From positions 62,001-126,000 of the forward strand of contig WNYE01000015.1 in the NCBI GenBank assembly GCA_021396245.1: a DNA stretch of 64,000 bases, read 5' to 3'. Positions within the stretch are counted from its first letter, which is position 1. The number at the start of each line of letters is the position of its first letter. Origin of the DNA: Sporothrix humicola. Lineage: Eukaryota; Ascomycota; Sordariomycetes; Ophiostomatales; Ophiostomataceae. Under the pieces are notes generated by a model, which saw only the letters and a program-made list of their open reading frames with translations, did no database searches and was not told where the DNA came from. The position numbers and the translations under genes were made by a program. Positions 32,109-41,303 of the stretch are shown in pieces.

Positions 32109-33818
32109 CTACATGTCGACAAATGACCCCGGCACGCGAATGTTGCTGTAGTCCTCCCAGACCGGCTCGTCGCGCTTGCCCGACTCCTTGAGGTCTCTGA
32201 TGGCCTTGTCAAACATTTTCCGCCCGCGTATTGGCGGCGGCGGCGGTGGACGAGCGCCCATGGGCGGCACACTTCGCGCTTGATCTCGTCCGGGTTCTTC
32301 AGCGATCGTGCCGTTAGCATTCTGCCGGCTGTTCACATACGCCGTATACGAGTGCATGCGGCCAGCTTCGTACAGAGGCCGCGGGCCCGTGACGCCAAAT
32401 GTTGGCTGGGCGGCAATGCTCGTGGCGGCGGCACTGTACCGGGGGAACCCGCTGGCCGAGCTTCGAGACAGCGGTGGTCGCGGGGGCATATTCATTCTCA
32501 TGGACGACGGTGTTGGCGGCATGGATGGCATGGCGATTGGCATTGTCGGCGGCATTTGCATGTGCATCTGAGGGTGCATCTGGGGATGCATGTGCATTTG
32601 CGGTGGACCCGGCCCCGGACTCTGCGACATGTGTGTCATGTATGTCGGCTGCGGCGGGTAAAACTGCTCCATGGGCGATGGCACGGGTGCGATATACGAA
32701 CCTGCGGCGGTCGCGCCATAGTGGTGCTGGTGCAATGGTGGCGGTGGCGGCAGCTTGATGGAAGAGGCTTTGCCGCCGCCCTCGTCCACGCGGCTCCAAA
32801 GCTCCTGGCGCTCGACCAGGGTACTTCCCGAACTGGGCATGGCAAAGGGCTCATTGGAAGAAGGGACAGAGGGCGGCGGTGCCAGCGTGCTAGTGGAGGC
32901 ATTGGGGTCGGCGGTCTCGCGGATGGTGACGCGGGTTTTTCGTTTTCGTTTTGGCGTGATGGGCGGTGGTGGAGGTGCTGGTTCCTCCTCTTCTTCTGAC
33001 TCTTCCTCATCACCCTCACTCGATGTTCGACTGGGACCGCTGGCTGATCCAGCACCACTCGTCGACCCTGCATACGGGTGCCCTGAGATGCCGTCGCCCA
33101 GTATCCCGTCAATGAGTGCTTTTGCTGCCGACGTCTGCCCCTCGGGAATGGGTGGCGTGAGCCACGGCAAGACAAACGGCTGTCGTGTTCGCTCCACCAC
33201 GAGCTGGATGACCGTCATGTCGATGCAGTTGATAATCGCAGCCGCCAGCCCAGCCTGCAAGGGAGTCTTTGACGACGACTCGGATGCTGGCTGGCTCCCC
33301 AATGTGATTGCAGTCGCCAGCAGCGACACCGCCCACAGCGCAATCGTGATGCGCCCCAACACAATGATTTTTGTATGTCGCGGCGTGCGCGTGCGGCCAG
33401 TGCTTAGGCCGCCCTCCATTTCGAGCGGGTCAGGTCGTCGTGCGGCCCAGAGGTGGCAGCACATGTACGCCAGGCCAAAGATGCACGAGATCATCACCAG
33501 GCTCTCTGTCAAACCAATGGCTTTGGCGTTGACGACAATCGTGCCGCCAAGCACGAGGCCCGACACGATCAACCCGATCAGGATCATGAGCATGTTGAGC
33601 ATGAACGCGGCCATGACGATTTTCGGCAGCGGCAGCCATGCCGGCGTGGCCGTGAACCCTCCACCGCCGCTGCCGCCGCCGCCGCCATCCGAGCTCGACG
33701 ACGCACCCGATGTCGACCCGCCCGGCGCCGCCTTCCATGGCGACCACTTTCTGAACTTGTTGAAGCCGTCTTTGATGTCTTTCAAGGTGACGCCCTCGTA
33801 ATCTTCGTCTTTTGCCAT
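32109..33818 (-). CDS. Four-TM fungal membrane protein with disordered tail
   Basis: Single exon, 569 aa. A short basic N-terminus (KDIKDGFNKFRKWSPWK) and a Gly/Ser linker precede four hydrophobic helices: about residues 68-92 (IVMAAFMLNMLMILIGLIVS), 100-123, 153-173 and 190-210. The C-terminal 330 residues are disordered: an acidic DEEESEEEEEPAPPPPP patch, basic PKRKRKTRV, and Met/His/Pro repeats (MHMHPQMHPQMHMQMPP). The four-helix front resembles MARVEL-like fungal proteins, but I cannot name it. It is divergent from the Zn2Cys6 factor at 35.5 kb. Confidence 0.85.
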   Translation of the reverse strand: MAKDEDYEGVTLKDIKDGFNKFRKWSPWKAAPGGSTSGASSSSDGGGGGSGGGGFTATPAWLPLPKIVMAAFMLNMLMILIGLIVSGLVLGGTIVVNAKAIGLTESLVMISCIFGLAYMCCHLWAARRPDPLEMEGGLSTGRTRTPRHTKIIVLGRITIALWAVSLLATAITLGSQPASESSSKTPLQAGLAAAIINCIDMTVIQLVVERTRQPFVLPWLTPPIPEGQTSAAKALIDGILGDGISGHPYAGSTSGAGSASGPSRTSSEGDEEESEEEEEPAPPPPPITPKRKRKTRVTIRETADPNASTSTLAPPPSVPSSNEPFAMPSSGSTLVERQELWSRVDEGGGKASSIKLPPPPPLHQHHYGATAAGSYIAPVPSPMEQFYPPQPTYMTHMSQSPGPGPPQMHMHPQMHPQMHMQMPPTMPIAMPSMPPTPSSMRMNMPPRPPLSRSSASGFPRYSAAATSIAAQPTFGVTGPRPLYEAGRMHSYTAYVNSRQNANGTIAEEPGRDQARSVPPMGARPPPPPPIRGRKMFDKAIRDLKESGKRDEPVWEDYSNIRVPGSFVDM

Positions 33819-35428
33819 TGGAGATGCTTCGTTCGAGGAGGCTCGTCGACGGGCTATCTTCTGGCAAGAAGGCCAGAATCTGGCCCTAAACGGAAATCAC
33901 CACCAGACCGGGTGGTGTGTGAAGGCAAACTTGATCGTAGGCGTAGTTGTCAGTGTTGCTTGTCGCCTATGAAGGCATCGTGAAGGCAGTTATCGAAATT
34001 CTCGTTCTGTCCAAAATTGTGAGGTTTGCAGTTTGCTAGTTTGATCGTTTGGGAGACTTCTCTCGCCCTCTCCAAAAAGCCCTACCTATGGCAAACAGAG
34101 GACTCGTAATGCCCCTCTCGAGACATTTCGTTTACATTCCAGCGTCATTTTGGAGGCGATCCTGCAGCCGGGCAACGAAGTGAAGGGAATGCATGCCAGA
34201 TGTTGGGTGCTCATAGTATTTTTTTGAGGACGCATTCCAGCCATTCAAGGCATTATTAGGGAAAGGTAGACCAGGCGATAATGTCGTCATAGTTGACTTG
34301 AATTGCAGTCTAGGGAGCAATTGAATCTTCTCATGAAAGTGTTCAGACGGACCTCCAATTAATTGAACAACGTTTGCGAACTATTTACGTTGTACTGTCG
34401 TAGATTGTTGTGTTTTATCGAAATCTTGAATTCGGTTGGTCGACTAATACGCCCAACTGCCGCTATTTGATGTCGCCGTCTTTGGCATCAATACGCCGTC
34501 TCCATTGTGCTTGCTCTGTAACTTCCTTGTTCTGGTCCCGCTTTCGGCCTGTCGGGCGGTCGTGTCGTGTCAGTGTCGGGTGCCGCTGAGATTGGTGGCA
34601 GATTGGGGCAGATTGCAGCAGAAACTTGCAGATAGCGAATTCTGGGCGACAAATTTGCACCATTTGGCGGCCAATTCCAGCCATTTACAGCAGCTCTTTC
34701 CGAGCATGACTCGTGCCAGGTCGCAGTGGCTTGCTGCAGGCCAATGCACCCAATGCACACCAAATGCACACTACGCCATTTTTCTGCTTTTGCCAGCCGT
34801 TCCCCTCTTTCCTTTGAGTGGTTTGCCTTGCTCTTTCCGTCTTTCTGCGTCTTTGACGTGCCCTTTTGACTCTCGCCTGCACTAACGAGTGGCGGTCTCT
34901 TTCTCTTTCTCTTGCTCCTTCTCCTTGTTCCTCTTGGCCTCTTTCGTTCCTTCCTTCCACCGGCGTACTGGCGCCCCGCAGGAGCGCTACTGATAGGCCC
35001 TGATTACAGGCGACGGAGCGCAAGCGTCTTCGGCCAACCAAGGAAAGAACTACTGGCATCGGCCATACTAAAAAGGCAATAGCGAGTGGTGGCTCTGGGT
35101 GGCCCTTGCCCACTCTCAGCACCACCGCATCAAAGCGCCAACGCCGACCGCCCGCCAAAAAAGTCTACGACTCTCACTCTGACCTTTAACCTCCAACCTT
35201 GAATCTCCAACCTCGACACACTCACAGCCTCGCAAGCAATTGACTCTTGGGACGTTGATCTTCCTCTGCCCTTTCTTCACCCTCTCGATTGCCGTCAACA
35301 ACCCCTCTCCTGCCCCTCTCTGCCGTCCCCCGCATCTCATCGGCTCCGACTCCCGTCCGACTTCCGCTTTTCTTTTCGGTTCAGCATTTGCTTTTGTATT
35401 CTCTTCCCCCCTCCGTCTCCGCCGGAGC
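33819..35428. other. Divergent upstream region
   Basis: About 1.6 kb between the four-TM gene and the transcription factor. The last 500 bp is CT-rich and presumably the leader of the factor. A short gcacc(a)aatgcac repeat lies near 34744-34770. No gene seen. Confidence 0.4.
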
Positions 35429-35452
35429 ATGGACGCAGAGCTGTGCTCGTGA
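35429..35452 (+). promoter_or_regulatory. uORF whose stop abuts the main start codon
   Basis: ATG at 35429 starts a seven-codon uORF (MDAELCS) ending in TGA at 35450-35452. The ATG of the transcription factor begins at the very next base. Such an arrangement would force leaky scanning or reinitiation. It matters only if the mRNA starts upstream of 35429, which the long CT-rich leader suggests. Confidence 0.6.
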
Positions 35453-38278
35453 ATGGAGACACCAACAACGGCGGCAGCGGCAGCCACGGCGGCGGCCACA
35501 ACGGCCGCTGCTGCACCGACTACAACGGCAGCAACAGCGCCGGCTACGACTACATCTACGGCTCCCGCCACGACGACCACTGCTACTTCTACAAACCTCA
35601 ACCTGACAGCCCCCTCCGACGCCAAAAAGGTCTCCCAGACATGCGTCACCTGCCGAGCGCGCAAGGTACGCTGTGACGGCCGCCGCAACATCTGCAGCAA
35701 CTGCGAACGCCTCGGCTTCCCGTGCTCTTTTGACGACTCGGCCATTGTCGTGAGTACCGAGACCAAGGGGCAGCACAGCGGGGCCGACGGTGCCCTGTCG
35801 GGAGAAAATAGTACGGCGACGGCTGTTCTTGCCGCAGGCGCCGCGACCTCCGATCCCCTTCTGGCCATTCCCCGACGAAGAGCTCGCCAGGCATGCCAAA
35901 ACTGCCATTCGCGCAAAGCCCGGTGCTCGGGCGGCACGCCGCAATGCGACCGGTGCCGAACACTGGGCATTGAGTGTGTCTACCGTCCCGGCAAGCGCGC
36001 ACGCATGAGTCCAGTCCTGTCGGGGTCGATTGCGGGTGATAACCGTGACAGTCGAGACAACAATAACCACGCCCAGCCCACCCAGCACGGCTTCGAGCGC
36101 GGACTCAGCGAGTCGTCGGACCACATGGACGACGTCCCCATGGGCGGTGCAGCACCGGGAGGCCATACCGGTCTTGCTAGCCACCCCGGCCACGGCCATG
36201 GAAGTCTTGCAGCACACCACCGTCCAGGTCCCGGAAACGGCCCTCCGTCTGCGGCAATGAGTGGAGGTACAGGAATCGACGGCAGCGTCTTACCAACCCG
36301 CTCGTGCCCGCCCGATGTCCTCGAAGCGCTCGCCATGCGCACGTTCGACCAGTTCTTCCGCCACATCCACCATATTCCCACTTTTGCTTTCCTGCACCGC
36401 GCCTCGCTCATGCAACGATACCGCGCCGGACTCGTTGACCGTCCACTGTTGCTCGCTTTGGTAGGCATCACATCACTCATGACCGACTTGGGACCGGGAA
36501 CTCGCGAGCTCGGCAAACAGTGCATCGCCGAGGCTGAAGCACTAGTGTTGAGTCGTCTAGATCGGCCATCAACTCTGGGTCTGCAGACACTCGTCTTCGT
36601 CATCCACCACCGTGTCTTGTCCGGCCGCTTCTCATCCGCCTTTATGCTGCACGGCGTCGCGTCTCGTTTCGCTTCTGCGTTGCGGCTCAACCACGAAAAC
36701 ACCCGCCTCTGCTTCCTGGCGCGAGAGTCCCGCCGGCGCCTCATGTGGGCGCTGTACATGATCGACTCGAGCATGGCCAACGGGTACGCCGATTTCAGTC
36801 TGTGGGCCTACCGCGCCGACGACCGCGCCGACGTCATGAACATCCAGCTGCCCTGCAACGAGCGCAACTTCGAGTTTGACTTGCCCGAGCGCACGGAAAC
36901 GCTGCGGCCGCCACCCCGACTAGCCGACGGCAGTCTGCCGCCCCTACCCGACGACATTGGCTTTTTGGCGCTGCACGTGCGCATCCGTTCGCTGCGAGGC
37001 CGGATCCTGCAGTACACAAAGGATGTGACGTCCAACCTGACGCCACTCCCGTCATCGCCATCGACGGCAACCGACGAGAACGTTGCTGCCCTGAATGTCG
37101 CCACCGTCCCTGCGCGCGTCGCCGAGATTGCCGCCGAGCTCGACGATTTCGCTGCCCGCCTGCCCGTCAGTTTCCGATGGTCTGAGGGTAACGTGCGCCT
37201 GAGAACGTACTCGCCGCGTTTGTGCGTCTTTTTGATGACGCACGTCTGGTGGGAGCAGTGCCACTGCGAGCTGTATCGGCTGGCTCTTGTTGGCCTCCAA
37301 GAAGCACTTCCCGCGCCCTGCATCGCCCAGCTCGAGCGCCAGTTCCCCTCGTGGGTGCGCCACTGCCGCGAGCAGGTCCTAGAGCACGCCAGCGCCATGG
37401 CCGACATGTTCCGACTTGTTCTGACGCTCGAGAACGGTGTGCCCGTGACCGACCTCGATCTGCCAATCTGCCTGTACCAATGTGTCCGCCTGCTCTTCTA
37501 CATTAGCCGCACCAACCCCGACGACCCACAGGCCGTGCCGCACGACTCGTTCTTGGAGCTGGCCGGCATCTGCACCCAAGTACTCGAGAGAACAGTGACA
37601 ACACCCGCCACGATCCAGATTCGGGCCAACCTCCAAAAACTCATGGCGCACGGGCTGAGCACGACGGAAATTGCGCCGAGCGGACGCAGCACTCCCGACG
37701 TGGTCCATATGGAGACCGAGGACGACATTTCGACCATGATGCGGCAGCCAGGACGGGCGGCCGCCGCAAGCGCCAATGGCAATGGTGCCAACACCAATGG
37801 CAACGGCAACGGCGCGGCTGCTGCACCGAGCCCACTCCTGCCCGGCCTCAGCCAACGCGCAGCCGCTTCAGCCGGCCCGCAGCCGTACGCCCAGTCCCAG
37901 CAACAGCAGCTGCCTCAGCTTCTCCCACAGCAGCCCTCCCAGCCCGTTATGTTTGACGCGTTTGACAACCACCTGGCAGCGGCGGCGGCGGCCGTCAACG
38001 TCACGGCCGCGCCCACGCCGACGCCCGCGTCGGCCGTCGCTGGTGGCGGGATGGGCTTGACTGGTTTGCCAGGCGCCACCCCAGGGGCTGGAGCAGCCAA
38101 CGCCACGCCTGGTGCTTCGGCCAGCTCACCCCAGTCGAGCCTGGCAGGCGGCGCCGGCGGCCACCAGCCGGGGGCATCGCTCGACGCGTTCGACCTGGAC
38201 GTGGACAATTTCGGGTCGACGGATCTGGGCGGGTGGTTCTCGGGCGACTGGGTGACGAACAACGAGTTTGCCGCGTGA
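35453..38278 (+). CDS. Transcription factor with two Zn2Cys6 clusters
   Basis: Single exon, 941 aa, nuclear DNA-binding regulator. After an Ala/Thr-rich N-terminus there are two complete binuclear zinc clusters. Cluster one is at residues 64-91 (CVTCRARKVRC...CSNCERLGFPC) and cluster two at 148-175 (CQNCHSRKARC...CDRCRTLGIEC), each C-x2-C-x6-C-x6-C-x2-C-x6-C and each followed by aromatic or basic residues. Most fungal factors have one. The middle homology region follows (about 290-500: FDQFFRHIHHIPTFAFLHRA, SRRRLMWALYMIDSSMANGY). The C-terminus is low complexity (NGNG, Gln, Ala-rich) and ends in an acidic-aromatic stretch, DLDVDNFGSTDLGGWFSGDW, a plausible activation domain. Targets are unknown. 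The start is set by the uORF stop immediately upstream. Confidence 0.93.
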   Translation: METPTTAAAAATAAATTAAAAPTTTAATAPATTTSTAPATTTTATSTNLNLTAPSDAKKVSQTCVTCRARKVRCDGRRNICSNCERLGFPCSFDDSAIVVSTETKGQHSGADGALSGENSTATAVLAAGAATSDPLLAIPRRRARQACQNCHSRKARCSGGTPQCDRCRTLGIECVYRPGKRARMSPVLSGSIAGDNRDSRDNNNHAQPTQHGFERGLSESSDHMDDVPMGGAAPGGHTGLASHPGHGHGSLAAHHRPGPGNGPPSAAMSGGTGIDGSVLPTRSCPPDVLEALAMRTFDQFFRHIHHIPTFAFLHRASLMQRYRAGLVDRPLLLALVGITSLMTDLGPGTRELGKQCIAEAEALVLSRLDRPSTLGLQTLVFVIHHRVLSGRFSSAFMLHGVASRFASALRLNHENTRLCFLARESRRRLMWALYMIDSSMANGYADFSLWAYRADDRADVMNIQLPCNERNFEFDLPERTETLRPPPRLADGSLPPLPDDIGFLALHVRIRSLRGRILQYTKDVTSNLTPLPSSPSTATDENVAALNVATVPARVAEIAAELDDFAARLPVSFRWSEGNVRLRTYSPRLCVFLMTHVWWEQCHCELYRLALVGLQEALPAPCIAQLERQFPSWVRHCREQVLEHASAMADMFRLVLTLENGVPVTDLDLPICLYQCVRLLFYISRTNPDDPQAVPHDSFLELAGICTQVLERTVTTPATIQIRANLQKLMAHGLSTTEIAPSGRSTPDVVHMETEDDISTMMRQPGRAAAASANGNGANTNGNGNGAAAAPSPLLPGLSQRAAASAGPQPYAQSQQQQLPQLLPQQPSQPVMFDAFDNHLAAAAAAVNVTAAPTPTPASAVAGGGMGLTGLPGATPGAGAANATPGASASSPQSSLAGGAGGHQPGASLDAFDLDVDNFGSTDLGGWFSGDWVTNNEFAA

Positions 38279-39351
38279 TGTGGTGGCTCTGGACGTGATG
38301 TTATGTCTTGACGTATATCTTGCTGTTATGACTTGTCGGTTCGGTTTATTTTTTGTATATTCGGTATATATGGGTGGTTTTCGTCATCTTTTGGATAACC
38401 ATTGGGGGACGTAAATAATTAATTTTTGAATATTCAAAACGAAACAGATTGTCCGAGTGAAAAGTGAAGTGGACAGAAAAGGAGTCAAGGTCGAAAAAGT
38501 ATCTAACGTCGTACGAAAGAAAAGTAAAACAATTCAAGACCCCGTTTTCAGTTTTCAATATTTTAATTTCTGATATTATTTTTACTTTTATTTTATTATT
38601 TCTTTTCCACCGCATCTCTTGACACGCGACTCGACAGGTTCTGGACCCCCATCTTTGCAGTGGATCTTCAAAGTAATAGGAGAAGAAAATATCAAAAGAA
38701 ATGTCAGAGAATGGGGGTACACCGGCAGGCAAGAGTCTGCTGTAACCTTGCCGCCAAAATGCTTGTTCAGACGTTGAAAGGTGCCAGCAAAGAGTCTCCC
38801 AAGAAACGATTTCAACCAACAGGAAGCTCTGTTTGGCGCTGTCGTGCTTCCTTTAGTGAATGTCGTGATTGCCATTTTGGTGGCTGCTAGTGGCTCCTGG
38901 AGCTTTTTAGGTGGGTCACCCCACGATGTCCATGCAAAAACGTGCAGGCATTTTGCAGGCATTTTGCAGGCCTTTGCATGCGCCACGGCGTTGGGCCTCT
39001 AGGGGAGCACCGGGAGTGATCCGTAGTGGGAGGGCAGCTGGCATGATTTGTTGTCGGTTGGTATCTCTTCATCACACCGCAAGACGTATCTCGATCACTT
39101 GGATTAAATCAGATATTATTGTCAATATTGTTAACATGCAAAAACCAAACTAAACAAAAATGCAGACGCTGCTATGCCATGACGAATTTGTCGTACAAAA
39201 ATGATATCCCCCGAGACAGCCTTTGAGTCTGTCTCTTTCTGTGTCTGTTACTGGCTGTCTCAATACACTGGCCGGCTATGTACACCTGGTATTATTTGTG
39301 CTTTCATCTCTTTTTCTTCTTTGGTATCTTATTTTCTCCCAATGTGCTCTC
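38279..39351. other. Convergent 3' spacer
   Basis: AT-rich from 38350 to 38620. A short tandem of tgcaggcatttt occurs near 38943-38970. No gene seen. Confidence 0.4.
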
Positions 39352-40545
39352 TCACCGCAGAAGAGGCGTCTGTTCACTCGGACCGTCTTGTCCGCCACCA
39401 TTGTCACCGCCCTCGTGGCTGTGGAGGTCATCGTCCACAAATCCGAGCTGGTGTTCCCGGTAGATCCAGCCAATGCAGAGGCCTGCACCTGGGCCCAACA
39501 CCAGAGAACCACCGAGGACGACAGCCACGACACGCCAGCCCGCCTCCACCAGAATCCAGTAGAGGACCGTGAGAATGATAAAGAAAAAGTCAATCTCGAT
39601 GAACCGGAGCGTCGACCGCGTCATTTCCTGGCGGTCGTCGGGCTGGTGGGTAAAGAGGCTCCACAGCACCAAACCGTGGGACAGGACCGAGCAGAACAAG
39701 GGGACGGCATAGACGGCGAGCAGGGCCGGTTTGTGCGATTCAAGATGGAGGGTGCGGCCCGGCTGGTGCTGGCCGACGGTTTTGACGGCAAAACGGACGC
39801 CCTGGCGGATGAGCGACACATAAACGGGGAAGAAGAGCCAGACCATTATGGCGGCGGGCGTGTCGGTGATGAGCATGGCGAGGGAGGGCACCACGTATCC
39901 CAGAGCAACGGCTACGGGGATGGCCACGACTTCCGACACCAAGGCCAAGTGGCGCATGTCGCGGCCCGTGTTGGGGTTGGACGAGGAGGCATCGTCGGCG
40001 TCACCTTCGCCCTCGCTGGCTTTAATGATCTCTTTCGACCGGCGGAAAAAGGCCGGGATAATCAGCAGCTCCCACACCATGGCGCCGCCCATCAGATTGA
40101 ACACCAGCCACGGCCCCGTCGGGTACGCAATCAGCACGCTCGGGCCGTTGCAGATGCGTGCCGCCTCGATCGTGCTGACCGTCAGCAGGGAGCCGATAAA
40201 CGAGAGCACCACGCTCATGGTCGTAAAGGCGCGCGTCGATGTGCGGGCCAGGGCTTCCTGGAAGAAGCTGACCAGGAAACAAGAGGGTGTGCCGAGCAGC
40301 GGGATGCGCGACAGCACCGGCAAACGCGCCCGGGCATGGCACTGTGAAAAGATCATGGCGACGTTGACGTCCGAGTGGACAAAGAGGACGAGGGCGGTCA
40401 GGACGGCGAGCAAGACAGGCACCACCAGCAAGTACGCCAGTCCGACATGGTGCACCAGGTGGTCGTGGCGGTTGCGGCGGAGCTGGCGGGCGCGGTCCTG
40501 GACGGTGCGCCAGGCGGACGCGAGGGCGGGACGGACGCGGTCCAT
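39352..40545 (-). CDS. Polytopic membrane protein, function unknown
   Basis: Single exon, 397 aa, with about eight hydrophobic helices, among them VGLAYLLVVPVLLAVLTALV, TGPWLVFNLMGGAMVWELLI, AAIMVWLFFPVYVSLI, LLAVYAVPLFCSVLSHGLVL and IDFFFIILTVLYWILVEAGW. A hydrophilic loop (SEGEGDADDASSSNPNTGRD) lies in the middle. The C-terminus ends EQTPLLR, an acidic dileucine-type sorting signal that in fungi often directs proteins to the vacuole or endosome. I do not recognise the family; it resembles uncharacterised integral membrane proteins of ascomycetes. Confidence 0.85.
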   Translation of the reverse strand: MDRVRPALASAWRTVQDRARQLRRNRHDHLVHHVGLAYLLVVPVLLAVLTALVLFVHSDVNVAMIFSQCHARARLPVLSRIPLLGTPSCFLVSFFQEALARTSTRAFTTMSVVLSFIGSLLTVSTIEAARICNGPSVLIAYPTGPWLVFNLMGGAMVWELLIIPAFFRRSKEIIKASEGEGDADDASSSNPNTGRDMRHLALVSEVVAIPVAVALGYVVPSLAMLITDTPAAIMVWLFFPVYVSLIRQGVRFAVKTVGQHQPGRTLHLESHKPALLAVYAVPLFCSVLSHGLVLWSLFTHQPDDRQEMTRSTLRFIEIDFFFIILTVLYWILVEAGWRVVAVVLGGSLVLGPGAGLCIGWIYREHQLGFVDDDLHSHEGGDNGGGQDGPSEQTPLLR

Positions 40546-41303
40546 CGGGAGAGGAGAGAAGGGGGAGGGTGGGAGAGTGTTTCGAAAAAGTGAGTTGTCG
40601 TAGTTTGGGCTGTCGCCCTTTGAAGTCGTAGATGCTTTCGACAGTCGCGTAGTCGGCTTGTGGATGTCGCGTTCCGTTCTTTCGTGGCCAGCCGTATGCT
40701 GTCAGTAGTACAGATACGAGAGAGCCGGTCTCTTCGCTGCGTAGTGGTGAGGAAATGAGGGGGTGTTGTCGTGAGAGAATGTAAGACGAAGACAAACAAA
40801 CGAAAGAAAGGGATATCGTTACGTAGTTTTGGCGGGAAGGCGCCTGATCGTAATAAGCAGCGACGGCCGACATGAATGTGGGGCCACCCTCCAAGGGGAG
40901 CTCGGGCGCTGCCATTTTTAGTGGCCCACACACAATTTTGGTGGCCGCCTGGACTCCAGTTGGGTCTGGCCGCCCAGCAAAATTTAGCTTGCCCACCTGC
41001 CAGCCGCGTGGTTCGACAGCGGCAGGTGACCAAACACATCACATGGATTCTGGTGGGCGTGAAAGAGTACTCTGAATATTAGAATATTTGAATATTTATG
41101 TCATTTGCGTTTATGTTGCATGCATCTATTATACACTCTTTTTACATGTGTTTTTGTACCCGGTATGAAGATGCTCGAAAAAGAAAAGAAAGAAACGCCT
41201 GCCCGCAATATACAATATGCCCCCAGTAGAAATATATCAAAAAGAGAACGCCGGTCAGAAGTATAAGGATGCAAGATGTAGGTTGCAGAAAAAGGAACAA
41301 AAA
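40546..41303. other. Intergenic, no gene seen
   Basis: Promoter side of the membrane-protein gene and AT-rich 3' flank of the next. Only short frames, none supported. Confidence 0.4.

Noticed and set aside
32755..33801. 348-codon plus-strand frame over the four-TM gene
   Set aside because: Mirror of the minus-strand gene; the opposite frame has membrane helices and a consistent layout.
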